Origin: an uncultured Bacillota bacterium
Lineage (GTDB): Bacteria > Bacillota > Clostridia > Peptostreptococcales > Anaerovoracaceae
Reading direction: 5' to 3'
DNA length: 35,094 nucleotides
Assembly: GCA_958448635.1 (NCBI GenBank)
Contig: CAUDEQ010000016.1
Span: 1-35,094, forward strand
In this document: positions 7,978 to 16,138 of the stretch, in pieces
How the letters are laid out: every line of letters begins with the position of its first letter
Position numbering within the stretch: the first letter of the stretch is position 1
Notes under the pieces: model-generated
The model's database searches: none
Told to the model about the DNA's origin: nothing
The model's input: only the letters and a program-made list of their open reading frames with translations
Made by a program: the position numbers and the translations under genes

Positions 7978-8946
7978 ATGAGAAGAATAACTAAAGTCCT
8001 GGATCTCAAGGATCAGAAAATCGATTATATCAACAGCTCGCCGATTTCCATGGAGACATGTACTGTAAAGCACACGTCCGTCCATTTTCATCAAACGGCC
8101 GTAGAGCTCATCTATTGTCTTGAGGGTGAAGTCAATATACGCTGTAACCACGAGATCGTGACCCTGAAAAAAGGTCAAATCTTCACCGTGGACTTCGAGG
8201 ATATACACTGCCTGTTTTCCGATAAGGAAAACCTGCTGATAGTGATGCATATCGACCTTAAAAACCTCAAAACACCATGGCAGTTTCTGGAATACGTCTA
8301 TTTCGCATGCGAGGATAACTCATGCGAGCCGTACCAGCAGGAGCCGCTGCAGCAGATAAAAAACCTGCTGCTGGCCACCGCCTATCTCTACACGAAAAAG
8401 AGTACCCTTTCCATCGACGAAAGCGTATTCGCAGCCAATAAGATCGCCGATATTCTGTGTGAGTATTTTGACTGGTTCAATTACATAAACATCTATCCCA
8501 ATCGCAACGATGAGATCCGTGAGCGTTTTCAGGCCATATCCGCCTACTGTCAGAACAACCTCCGCAGAAAGGTCACCATCGCGGAGCTGGCCAAGACAGT
8601 ACACATCAATGAAAATTACCTGTCCCAATTCATACGAAAGTCACCATACGGCAGCTTCAGCAATATGATAGGCTACTTCCGATGCTTCCATGCCCAGTAT
8701 CTGCTGCTTACAACGGAGCTGTCCGTCATAGATATTTCCAACCGATGCGGCTTCTCCGACGATAAATACTTCTATAAGCATTTCAAGCTGGCATGGGGAC
8801 AGACGCCGAAGGAATACAGACGATGGTTCAGAGAATACATCAAGGATGAAAACGATGTCACCTTCATCGCCAACGACGAAGCCCACAGGATCATCGAGCC
8901 TTATGTTGCCGAATATTTTTCGCATCATATTATCCTGAAGCCTTGA
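7978..8946 (+). CDS. AraC-family transcriptional regulator
   Basis: This is a 322-residue regulator. The N-terminal ~100 residues form a cupin-like sensor (HFHQTAVELIYCLEGEVNI, then LKKGQIFTVDFEDIHCLF). The C-terminal ~105 residues carry the two helix-turn-helix units of AraC proteins: KVTIAELAKTVHINENYLS and VIDISNRCGFSDDKYFYKHF, ending in the family signature GQTPKEYRRW. GGAG lies nine bases before the ATG. It is divergent from, and adjacent to, the MFS-amidohydrolase operon, which it probably activates in response to the transported compound. Its 3' end overlaps the end of the convergent PLP-enzyme gene by 17 bp with no terminator between them. Confidence 0.88.
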   Translation: MRRITKVLDLKDQKIDYINSSPISMETCTVKHTSVHFHQTAVELIYCLEGEVNIRCNHEIVTLKKGQIFTVDFEDIHCLFSDKENLLIVMHIDLKNLKTPWQFLEYVYFACEDNSCEPYQQEPLQQIKNLLLATAYLYTKKSTLSIDESVFAANKIADILCEYFDWFNYINIYPNRNDEIRERFQAISAYCQNNLRRKVTIAELAKTVHINENYLSQFIRKSPYGSFSNMIGYFRCFHAQYLLLTTELSVIDISNRCGFSDDKYFYKHFKLAWGQTPKEYRRWFREYIKDENDVTFIANDEAHRIIEPYVAEYFSHHIILKP

Positions 8947-10099
8947 TAGTATGCTGCTCCGCCTCCGCCGCGATTTCTCCAACAGCCCTGATGACTGCGG
9001 CGATTTCGCCTTCAGATGTGTAAAAGCCGGGGCATATCCTAATGCAGCCGATATCGGCTGTTCCTATGGTTTCATGGGCTCTGCCGCTGCAGTGAAAGCC
9101 TGCCCTGACGGCAATATCATACCTGTCGCTCAGTATGGCTGCAGCCGCCTCACAGTCGATGCCCTTTATATTCAAGGCGACAACCGGCGTCTTCATATGC
9201 GTATCCTCAGGACCGTAGAGCGTAACTCCTTTTATCACCGCCAGCCCTCTCTGCAGCTTTTCCGTCAGCCTTCTTTCATGCTCCTCTATGGCATCTATGC
9301 CTATCTTACCTATCATTCCGGCTGCTGCTCCCAGCGCTATTATCCCAGGAGCATTCACCGTTCCCGCCTCGTAGCCCTCGGGATAATCCTCCGGCTGCTG
9401 CTCGCTCTTTGACCTGGTGCCGGTTCCTCCGGAAAGCAGAGGCCTCATGCTGATTCCCTCCCTTATGTAGAGAAAGCCCGTTCCCTGCGGTCCCATGAGT
9501 CCCTTATGCCCCGGCACCGCCAGTATATCTATGTGATTTTTCTTGACATCCAGGTTCATATGACCTGCGCCTTGTGCGCCGTCCACCATGAACAGCACGC
9601 CTTTCCTGACGGCTATGCTCCCGATTTCACCCAGAGGCAGCTTGGTGCCCGTGACATTGGATGCCGCCGTCATGACTATAAGCCGCGTATTTCTTCTGAT
9701 GGCAGCCTTTACATCGGTAACGGATATTGATCCGTCCCTTCTGCAGCTTACGAAATCCGTGACAACGCCTCTCTGCCTCAGCTCCATCAGCGGTCTGACT
9801 ACGGAATTATGCTCCATGGACGATGTGACCACATGATCGCCGGGTCTCAGTATCCCTTTAAGGGCGATGTTTATCGCCTCGGTGCAGTTCTTGGTGAATA
9901 TTATATGTCCGGCGTCCTCTATGTTGAACAGCCGAGCCAGCGCCACCCTGGATCTGTATATCTCCTGTGCTGTCCTCACCGCCATCAGGTGCCCTGCCCG
10001 ACCCGGATTCGCACAGTAGCCTGAAGCTGCGTCCATCATTGCCTTAAGCACCTCTGCCGGCTTTGGATACGATGTGGCGCCATTGTCCATATAGATCAT
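8930..10099 (-). CDS. Cysteine desulfurase-like class V aminotransferase
   Basis: This is a 389-residue PLP enzyme. It starts MIYMDNGATSYPKP, as in cysteine desulfurases. SMEHNSVVRP, VDGAQGAGHM and PGHKGLMGPQGTG follow, with the Lys of GHKG as the expected PLP anchor. AGFHCSGRAHETIG carries the expected catalytic Cys near residue 340. Such enzymes take sulfur from cysteine for Fe-S clusters or thio-cofactors. This one belongs to the stand-alone subgroup with no scaffold gene nearby, so its sulfur acceptor is unknown. The start is set at 10099 because GGAGGT (10106-10111) is six bases upstream; upstream ATG codons lie on or before that site. Its neighbour upstream is a DUF362/ferredoxin protein, separated by a terminator. 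Confidence 0.85.
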   Translation of the reverse strand: MIYMDNGATSYPKPAEVLKAMMDAASGYCANPGRAGHLMAVRTAQEIYRSRVALARLFNIEDAGHIIFTKNCTEAINIALKGILRPGDHVVTSSMEHNSVVRPLMELRQRGVVTDFVSCRRDGSISVTDVKAAIRRNTRLIVMTAASNVTGTKLPLGEIGSIAVRKGVLFMVDGAQGAGHMNLDVKKNHIDILAVPGHKGLMGPQGTGFLYIREGISMRPLLSGGTGTRSKSEQQPEDYPEGYEAGTVNAPGIIALGAAAGMIGKIGIDAIEEHERRLTEKLQRGLAVIKGVTLYGPEDTHMKTPVVALNIKGIDCEAAAAILSDRYDIAVRAGFHCSGRAHETIGTADIGCIRICPGFYTSEGEIAAVIRAVGEIAAEAEQHTIKASG

Positions 10100-10131
10100 A
10101 AGCATACCTCCGAAATTCCTATGCTGCTTTC

Positions 10132-10175
10132 GCAAGAAAAAATACAGGCGTCGGTTTCATACCTCCACCTGTATT
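10132..10175 (-). terminator. Terminator of the DUF362/ferredoxin gene
   Basis: AATACAGG and CCTGTATT form the outer stem, with extra inner pairing. A T-run (TTTTTTC on the minus strand) follows. It lies 20 bp beyond the stop at 10196. Confidence 0.75.
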
Positions 10176-10195
10176 ACATCTATGCTTTATCATAT

Positions 10196-11410
10196 CTATA
10201 TGTTCCATTTCCTGTCTGCGATTTTTGCCAGCAATGATTTTTTGACGGTTATGGCGTCCTCAGGGCACATTTCCTGACAGCAGTAGCACTTTATGCATTT
10301 CCCATAATCGTAATATGCTTTGCCCTGCGACTTCCCGCCTGTGCCGTCTTTCCCTATGTGTATCGCCTTTCCTTCAACAGGACAGCTGCTTACGCATATC
10401 CCGCAGCCGATGCACCTGTCTTCCCTGACTACGGGCTTCTTCTGAAGCAGCGGCATCAGAAACCTTATGGAATGAAGCGTTCCCTTGTACTCCTTGCCTC
10501 TCTGCACATTGAAATCGCTGTTTCCGTATTTTTCCGCCGCTTCCCGGAGAGTCATCTCCTCCTCCTCGGTCACCACCGTCACGCTTTCATACGTCCCCAG
10601 CCCTGCTTCTGCAGCTGCCGCATTGGTGGGAACCAGCTCCGGTCTCAGATCCACCAGATGGCAGAAGAGACTGTCCATTGCCACAGGGTCGACCGACATC
10701 AGTATCACGTTCATTTTTACGGGATCTCCGCTCTGCGGTCCGTTGCCCTCCATGGCCAGAATACCGTCCATCACATGGAGCTTCGGTGAAACCAGCACGT
10801 TGAGATCAGCCACCATCTTGGCAAAGGTCTCTGCCGTGGAAAACCTCGCATGCGACGATGCTTTGTTTACGCCGAAAACGCAGCCGAAGGTGTTCTTTAC
10901 AGCCCCCGTTATCCTCTCCAGCTGATGTGTCTTCATCTTGCAGACGTTGATGATGCCGTCTGCATCGAGGATCTCTCTGCATATGACGAACCTGTCCGCC
11001 ACCCTTCCCTGCGGAAAGCCCACGGTCTCTCCCTCTTCAAAGCTTCCAAAAGGTATTCCCAGGCTGTCTGCTGCCTCCTTCAGTCCGCATTCCTCTGCGA
11101 TCCTCTCGGGACGTATCATGGGATTTCCCGGGGAATCCCCGTATTTGAGATTGGAAAAGCCCGCCTCCTGAAGCAGCCGGCCCACAGCTCTGAAGACTGC
11201 AGGATGAGTCGTACATGCCTTCTCAGGAGGGCACTTTGCCAGAAGATTCGGCTTGATAACCAGCCTGCTCTCCTTTTCGACACAGCCAAGTATTTCCTCA
11301 AGTCCTCCCAGAAGCTCTGCAGCCTTTCTGACAGCCATATCCACCTTTTCCTGCTCATATGACTCACATTTCACCAGCGCAACGCGGCTTTTTCTCATAT
11401 CCTTTTCCAT
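10196..11410 (-). CDS. DUF362 domain protein with two [4Fe-4S] ferredoxin motifs
   Basis: This is a 404-residue protein. Residues ~10-300 form the DUF362 domain (VIKPNLLAKCPPEKACTTHP, KYGDSPGNPM, INVCKMKTHQLERITGAVKN). The C-terminal ~60 residues hold two cluster-binding motifs, CIGCGICVSSCP and CIKCYCCQEMCP, a classic 2[4Fe-4S] ferredoxin module. DUF362-ferredoxin fusions are common in anaerobes and presumed to be iron-sulfur redox or maturation proteins; no defined reaction is established. GGAG lies six bases before the ATG; a second ATG 12 bases later is also possible. It follows the SanA-like gene by nine bases in the same direction, so the two are probably co-transcribed. Confidence 0.85.
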   Translation of the reverse strand: MEKDMRKSRVALVKCESYEQEKVDMAVRKAAELLGGLEEILGCVEKESRLVIKPNLLAKCPPEKACTTHPAVFRAVGRLLQEAGFSNLKYGDSPGNPMIRPERIAEECGLKEAADSLGIPFGSFEEGETVGFPQGRVADRFVICREILDADGIINVCKMKTHQLERITGAVKNTFGCVFGVNKASSHARFSTAETFAKMVADLNVLVSPKLHVMDGILAMEGNGPQSGDPVKMNVILMSVDPVAMDSLFCHLVDLRPELVPTNAAAAEAGLGTYESVTVVTEEEEMTLREAAEKYGNSDFNVQRGKEYKGTLHSIRFLMPLLQKKPVVREDRCIGCGICVSSCPVEGKAIHIGKDGTGGKSQGKAYYDYGKCIKCYCCQEMCPEDAITVKKSLLAKIADRKWNI

Positions 11411-11419
11411 ATCCTTCTC

Positions 11420-12124
11420 CTAATGTGTGGTTATGCCGCTTCCGCTTATGGGTATGGCCTCTCCCAGAAACGTAGCTTCAGGCTTCACGAGCCACATGCC
11501 GAAGTCCTTGACCCTGGCCAGGATCTCTCTGCCTTCGCGCATTTCCTGTCCTCTGTAGACAGCCTGATCTGCCGATGCGCCCACTGCGTCGATGCCCATC
11601 CTGTTACACCCGTAAAGAGCTCTGTACAGGTGGTATTCCTGGGTTACCACCACCATGGACTCCACTCCGAAGACATACGATGCTCTGTAGACGGAATCGT
11701 ATGTGGAAAATCCCGCATGATCCAGGAATATGTCTTCCTCTGCAACTCCCCTGTCCACGGCAAAGTTCTTCATGACCTGGACCTCGTTGTATTCCATCTG
11801 ACCATTATCTCCCGTAAGCAGCAGCTTAGGCGCGACTCCCATATGGTAAAGGGCGATGCCTGTCTCCAGCCTGTCCTTCAGCATCTGGCTCGGCGTCCCA
11901 TCGGGATTGACGGCAGCTCCCAGCACCATGATGCATTCGGGCTCTATACGGCTTATTTCCACAAGATCGCTGTTGGTTACAGATGAACGGTCTCCGTTGT
12001 AATGGACGATGATCTGATCGTCCGTTGACTTGATGACATAAAGGTTTATGATCACTGCCAGCACCGCAATCAATATGCCTATCTTTATTATGAACTTTAT
12101 GAATCTGAATAGCAGTCTGAACAA
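11420..12124 (-). CDS. SanA/YdcF-like DUF218 membrane-anchored protein
   Basis: This is a 234-residue protein with an N-terminal membrane anchor (about residues 10-30, FIIKIGILIAVLAVIINLYV) and a DUF218 domain facing outward. Domain motifs are VLGAAVNPDGTPS, RLETGIALYHMG, KLLLTGDNGQ, STYDSVYRA and TQEYHLYRA. SanA of Escherichia coli affects envelope barrier function, and ElyC/YdcF relatives are tied to envelope carrier metabolism; the exact reaction is unknown. The start codon is TTG, chosen because GAGAGG lies eight bases upstream and MFRLLFRF leads straight into the anchor. It is first of a two-gene unit with the DUF362 gene. Confidence 0.8.
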   Translation of the reverse strand: MFRLLFRFIKFIIKIGILIAVLAVIINLYVIKSTDDQIIVHYNGDRSSVTNSDLVEISRIEPECIMVLGAAVNPDGTPSQMLKDRLETGIALYHMGVAPKLLLTGDNGQMEYNEVQVMKNFAVDRGVAEEDIFLDHAGFSTYDSVYRASYVFGVESMVVVTQEYHLYRALYGCNRMGIDAVGASADQAVYRGQEMREGREILARVKDFGMWLVKPEATFLGEAIPISGSGITTH

Positions 12125-12186
12125 ATTATTATCCTCTCTTTCAAGCTCCTATTCTATCAGGAAATTATGTGAGTTTAAAGAAAAAA

Positions 12187-12215
12187 TAGACTTTACGCCA
12201 ATTTTGTTGTAGAAT
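12187..12215 (+). promoter_or_regulatory. Promoter of ilvE
   Basis: TAGACT (12187-12192), a 17-bp spacer and TAGAAT (12210-12215). The start would be near 12222, about 45 nt before the ilvE ATG. The -35 is a 4/6 match. No T-box or riboswitch fits in the short leader. Confidence 0.5.
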
Positions 12216-12266
12216 ATTTAATTAGAGATTATGCAAAATATTTTTTTATATACAAAGGAGTATGTT

Positions 12267-13337
12267 ATGAAATACAATTTTCCAATCGAGAAAAACCCTA
12301 ATCCAAAGGCAAAGCCAAACCCTGATACTCTGAGGTTTGGAACTGAATTTACAGATCACATGTTCATTATGGAATACGAAGACGGCAAAGGCTGGCATGA
12401 CGGAAGAATCGTCCCTTACGGCCCTCTCGTTTTAGATCCTGCCGCAGTGGTTTTTCACTACGCCCAGGAAATGTTCGAAGGTCTCAAGGCCTACAAGACT
12501 CCTGAAGGAAAGGTACAGCTTTTCAGACCTGACATGAATGCCAAGAGAACAAACAAAACCAACGACAGACTTTGCATTCCTCAGATCGACGAGGAGCTTT
12601 ACGTGGATGCCATCAAGGCTCTCGTAAAGGTGGATGCAGACTGGATTCCTCAGAAGGAGGGTACTGCCCTTTATATCAGACCGTTTATCATAGCAGATGA
12701 GCCGTTTCTGGGAGTGCGTCGCTCCACTCATTACAAGTTCATCATCATTCTCAGTCCTGTAGGCCCTTACTATGTAGGAGGACTTACTCCTACCAAGATC
12801 TACGTTGAGGACAAGTATGTTCGTGCCACCGAAGGCGGTACAGGCGAAGCTAAGTGCGGCGGAAACTACGCAGCCTCCCTGAAGGCTCAGGAAGAAGCTC
12901 ACGAAAAAGGCTACGAGCAGATCCTCTGGCTTGATGGTGTTGAAAGAAAATACGTCGAAGAAATCGGTACGTCAAACGCCTTCTTCATGATCGGCGATGA
13001 AATCATCACAGCCCCTCTTGACGGAACTATACTGCCGGGCATCACCAGAAATTCCGTTATCGCTCTTCTGAAGAAAAAAGGCGTTAAGGTGGTTGAACGA
13101 AAGCTCGCCATCGACGAGGTTGTGGAAGCATACAAGAACGGTCAGTTCAAGGAAATGTTCGCCTCCGGCACTGCTGCAGTTATTTCCCCTGTAGGTGAGC
13201 TTTGCTACAAGGGCGAATCCATGATAATCAACGGCGGCGGCATCGGACCTGTTGCTCAGGAGCTTTATGACACTCTCTACGGAATCCAGACAGGTACTGT
13301 AAAGGACGAAATGGGTTGGACAGTGGCGGTTGAATAA
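12267..13337 (+). CDS. ilvE: Branched-chain amino acid aminotransferase
   Basis: This is a 356-residue class IV PLP aminotransferase of the longer (BCAT/type II) branch, which interconverts leucine, isoleucine and valine with their 2-oxoacids. Motifs in order are YGPLVLDPAAVVFHYAQEMF, EGLKAYKTPEGKVQLFRP, EAKCGGNYAASLKAQ (Lys before GGNY as PLP anchor) and VERKYVEEIGTSNAFF. The start is placed at 12267, where AAAGGAG lies six bases upstream (MKYNFPIEKNPNP); an in-frame ATG at 12231 has no ribosome-binding site. It is monocistronic between its own promoter and a strong terminator, and separate from the leu operon near 30 kb. Confidence 0.95.
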   Translation: MKYNFPIEKNPNPKAKPNPDTLRFGTEFTDHMFIMEYEDGKGWHDGRIVPYGPLVLDPAAVVFHYAQEMFEGLKAYKTPEGKVQLFRPDMNAKRTNKTNDRLCIPQIDEELYVDAIKALVKVDADWIPQKEGTALYIRPFIIADEPFLGVRRSTHYKFIIILSPVGPYYVGGLTPTKIYVEDKYVRATEGGTGEAKCGGNYAASLKAQEEAHEKGYEQILWLDGVERKYVEEIGTSNAFFMIGDEIITAPLDGTILPGITRNSVIALLKKKGVKVVERKLAIDEVVEAYKNGQFKEMFASGTAAVISPVGELCYKGESMIINGGGIGPVAQELYDTLYGIQTGTVKDEMGWTVAVE

Positions 13338-13369
13338 GGCCATATATACAACAGATGAATACTAAAAAA

Positions 13370-13403
13370 TGAGCTTTGCCAAAAGGCAGGGCTTATTTTT
13401 ATT
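13370..13403. terminator. Bidirectional terminator between ilvE and the exchanger gene
   Basis: An 11-bp stem with G-T wobbles (13370-13380 with 13385-13395, loop AAAA) is followed by TTTTTATT on the + strand. The opposite side is flanked by ATTTTTTAG, so it can serve both convergent genes. Confidence 0.82.
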
Positions 13404-13447
13404 GCCGAGCAAATTTCCTCAAAGCGGTCAATTCGAAAGCTCATACT

Positions 13448-14401
13448 CTACATGGTCCTCGCTATTATATACGCAAGATATGCGACGTAGATAATCAGCA
13501 TTATCACGCCCCAGCCTCTTGTCAGCTTCTTGTTTTTTATCAGCGGTATCAGCACTATGAGGCTGACTGCTATCAGTATTATCATATCGTATATGCTGAG
13601 TATGGTTATCCCTATCGGATGTATCGTTGCCGACAATCCCAGCACCAGCAGCAGATTGAATATATTGGAGCCTATGACATTGCCTACGGCAATATCGGTT
13701 TCGCCCTTGAGAGCCGCCACCACGCTTATCACGAGCTCAGGAAGAGATGTCCCCAAGGCAACTATGGTAAGGCCTATCAGTATTTCATCTATGCCGAAAT
13801 CCCGCGCTATTGTCACCGCCGAATCAACGACGAGGTCTCCTCCGAATATGATCCCTGCAATTCCTGCGAGCGAATAGATTAGAGCTCTGACAAGGGACAT
13901 GCTGCTTTCTCCAGCCGGCTCATCTGCTCCGGCTGGATCGTTGGTCTTCTTTGCCTTCTTGACGGTGACTATCATGAAAATGACGAACAACGCCAGTAAG
14001 ATTATACCGTCAATACGTGAAATGCTGCTGCTTCCCATTCCGAAACCGCCGCTCATCACCAGCAGAAGCATCACCGCTATGATCGATAGCGGATATTCAA
14101 ATCGCAATGTCTCACGCGATACGGGACAGGCTCTTATAAGTGCGGAGGCTCCCAGCACCACCAGCAGGTTGAAGAGATTCGATCCCAGTGCGTTTCCCAC
14201 AGCGATCCCATTGGCCCCCTTCAGGGCAGCTGTTACGCTGATGGCTGCTTCAGGCATGCTCGTCCCAAAAGCCACCACAGTAAGCCCTATGATGAAGGCC
14301 GGGATGTTGAAATACCTCGCAATGGCGGAGCTTCCCGAAACGAATATATCCGCACCCTTTACAAGAAGCAGGAAGCCTGCCACCAATATGATATATGCCA
14401 T
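13448..14401 (-). CDS. Calcium/sodium antiporter, CaCA superfamily (YrbG-like)
   Basis: This is a 317-residue membrane protein with about ten hydrophobic helices. It carries the two inverted alpha-repeat motifs that define the family: GTSMPEAAISVTAALKG then AVGNALGSNLFNLL, and GTSLPELVISVVAALKG then AVGNVIGSNIFNLL. The Glu/Ser and Asn residues of these repeats form the cation site in known exchangers. A short charged loop (KKAKKTNDPAGADEPAGE) separates the halves. The start is set at 14401 (MAYIILVAGF), where AAGGAG lies six bases upstream, rather than at an upstream TTG. It stands alone between terminators. The ions cannot be told from sequence alone; Ca2+/Na+ is the family default. Confidence 0.9.
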   Translation of the reverse strand: MAYIILVAGFLLLVKGADIFVSGSSAIARYFNIPAFIIGLTVVAFGTSMPEAAISVTAALKGANGIAVGNALGSNLFNLLVVLGASALIRACPVSRETLRFEYPLSIIAVMLLLVMSGGFGMGSSSISRIDGIILLALFVIFMIVTVKKAKKTNDPAGADEPAGESSMSLVRALIYSLAGIAGIIFGGDLVVDSAVTIARDFGIDEILIGLTIVALGTSLPELVISVVAALKGETDIAVGNVIGSNIFNLLLVLGLSATIHPIGITILSIYDMIILIAVSLIVLIPLIKNKKLTRGWGVIMLIIYVAYLAYIIARTM

Positions 14402-14462
14402 ATGATACTCCTTACTCTGCAATATACCGTGATTAGACGAATATGCAGCAACAGCTGAATCA

Positions 14463-14505
14463 ACAAGAAAACAGACGCAACATCTAAAAATAATGCTGCG
14501 CCTGT
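14463..14505 (-). terminator. Terminator of the lysA-dap operon
   Basis: A 13-bp stem with two G-T wobbles (14471-14483 with 14493-14505, 9-base loop) is followed on the minus strand by TTTTCTTG. It lies 25 bp beyond the dapH stop. Confidence 0.8.
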
Positions 14506-14529
14506 GAATGTCCTTAGTGCATTAGTTTA

Positions 14530-15222
14530 CTACAGTTTTCTCAATAAGTCCACTACTTCTATCTTTTCGGCTGCTGTCTCTGCCACGCTCTTGATGACGC
14601 GGGCAGGAACTCCTGCAACGACCACACCTGCCGGAACATCGTCCACCACCACTGCACCGGCGGCTACAACAGAGCCTTCGCCTATGCGGCAGCCCTCCAG
14701 CACAACTGCATTGGCTCCGATGACAACGCCGTCCTCGACTATGACAGGCTGCGCACTTGGCGGCTCGATGACTCCTGCCAGCACCGTACCGGCTCCGATA
14801 TGACAATTCTTTCCCACTGTGGCTCTGCCGCCCAGTATGGCTCCCATATCTATCATGGTTCCCTCACCGATGACTGCGCCTATATTGATGACTGCGCCCA
14901 TCATTATTACTGCATTGTCGCCGATCTTCACCTTGTCTCTGATGATGGCGCCCGGCTCGATCCTGGCCTTGATGTCCTTCATGTCCAGCAGCGGGATCGC
15001 CGAATTCCTGCAGTCGTTTTCCACCACGTAGTCCTCGATGCTTTCCTTGTTTGCATCCAGAAGCTCCTTTATCTGAGCCCAGTCTCCGAAGACGATCTTA
15101 TCTCCGGCGCCGAACACCTGACAGCCTTTGAAATCCACAGGCGCTTTTTCCTTTACATATACCTTTACAGGCGTCTTTTTCTCCGCATTTCCGATAAATT
15201 CTATTATTTCTCTTGCTTCCAT
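14530..15222 (-). CDS. dapH: Tetrahydrodipicolinate N-acetyltransferase
   Basis: This is a 230-residue enzyme that transfers acetyl from acetyl-CoA to tetrahydrodipicolinate in the acetylase branch of the diaminopimelate/lysine pathway. The N-terminal ~80 residues match the DapH-specific domain (FIGNAEKKTPVKVYV). From about residue 85 the protein is a left-handed beta-helix of hexapeptide repeats (IEPGAIIRD, VINIGAVIGEGTMIDMG, VVLEGCRIGEGSVV). The IEPPSAQPVIVEDGVVIGAN segment is typical of DapH. Length matches the family (about 235). AAGGAG precedes the start. It is the last gene of the lysine operon; no dapD, dapC or ddh gene is present, and the matching aminotransferase and deacetylase must lie elsewhere. 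Confidence 0.95.
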   Translation of the reverse strand: MEAREIIEFIGNAEKKTPVKVYVKEKAPVDFKGCQVFGAGDKIVFGDWAQIKELLDANKESIEDYVVENDCRNSAIPLLDMKDIKARIEPGAIIRDKVKIGDNAVIMMGAVINIGAVIGEGTMIDMGAILGGRATVGKNCHIGAGTVLAGVIEPPSAQPVIVEDGVVIGANAVVLEGCRIGEGSVVAAGAVVVDDVPAGVVVAGVPARVIKSVAETAAEKIEVVDLLRKL

Positions 15223-15275
15223 CTTTCGTATTACTCCTTCTGAAATTTAAGAACGGCGTCTGTCAAGTCACCATT

Positions 15276-16025
15276 TTATCCGAACAGTATGTCCTCCATA
15301 GTATAATAACCGATTTCTGCTGTGGCTGTAAAGCCCGCAGCCTTCAATGCACCTGCTGCAAAGATCTTTTTGGAGCCTGCTCTGTGCTTCACCTCTATGA
15401 TCTCATCCTCTCCTGCGTAGATTACCGTATGCTCTCCTGCCACCGTGCCTCCGCGCAGCGTATGTATGCCGATCTCGTGGCCTCTCTTCCTCATACCCTC
15501 TCTGCCGTATACATGGTCGTATTTGCCCTCTCCATCGGCGGCAGCCAGCAGCATCTTGGCTGTGCCGCTGGGTGCATCCAGCTTTTTGTTATGGTGCATT
15601 TCTACTATCTCTATGTCGAAGGCGTCCTCAAGTATAGGCGTGATCTCAGCGATGACCCTCTTCATCACGTTGACGCCCAGCGAGTAATTTGCTGAAAAGA
15701 CCACGGGAACCTTCTCTGCCAGCCGCCGTATTTTTTCCATATGCTGCTCTTCAAGTCCTGTCGTGGCGATGACTGCAGCGCAGCTGTGTGCCTCACAATA
15801 TCCGCAGAGCATATCGAGATTGGCCGGATGGCTGAAATCTATCACCACGTCGATGGCCTTTCCGTCTGCGTCTCTACCCTTTTCACCGGCAGCTTCGCCC
15901 AAAGCTTCCAGCGTTTCTCCGTTGAGGGGCTCAACAACGCCCACGAGCTCGAAGCCTTCCTTTTCTTCCGTCATCTGCGACAGAACTCTTCCCATGGCTC
16001 CGCCGCCCAAAATAGCAACTCTCAT
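15276..16025 (-). CDS. dapB: 4-hydroxy-tetrahydrodipicolinate reductase
   Basis: This is a 249-residue cytoplasmic NAD(P)H-dependent reductase of the diaminopimelate pathway. It begins with the nucleotide-binding motif VAILGGGAMG and has VVIDFSHPAN and ATTGLEEQHM. The active-site signature is EMHHNKKLDAPSGTA (catalytic His pair and Lys), followed by GRRG-like GREGMRKRGHEIGIHTLRGG. Length is normal for the short Firmicute form. AGGAAAGG lies just upstream of the ATG. It follows dapA by 113 bp that contain a terminator-like hairpin, so its expression may be lower than that of dapA or may come partly from its own promoter. Confidence 0.95.
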   Translation of the reverse strand: MRVAILGGGAMGRVLSQMTEEKEGFELVGVVEPLNGETLEALGEAAGEKGRDADGKAIDVVIDFSHPANLDMLCGYCEAHSCAAVIATTGLEEQHMEKIRRLAEKVPVVFSANYSLGVNVMKRVIAEITPILEDAFDIEIVEMHHNKKLDAPSGTAKMLLAAADGEGKYDHVYGREGMRKRGHEIGIHTLRGGTVAGEHTVIYAGEDEIIEVKHRAGSKKIFAAGALKAAGFTATAEIGYYTMEDILFG

Positions 16026-16101
16026 ATCTCTTATTCTTTCCTTTCCTCTTCGATAATATAAGCACAGTCAAGTCTAATTTCTCCTGTCATAGGAGGAAAT
16101 C

Positions 16102-16132
16102 AAAAAATATCAGGACTGCATCAGCAGTCCTG
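16102..16132 (-). terminator. Intra-operon terminator after dapA
   Basis: CAGGACTGC and GCAGTCCTG form a perfect 9-bp stem with a 4-base loop directly after the dapA stop. On the minus strand it is followed by ATATTTTTTG. It is strong enough to terminate part of the transcripts before dapB and dapH. Confidence 0.75.
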
Positions 16133-16138
16133 TCTTAT

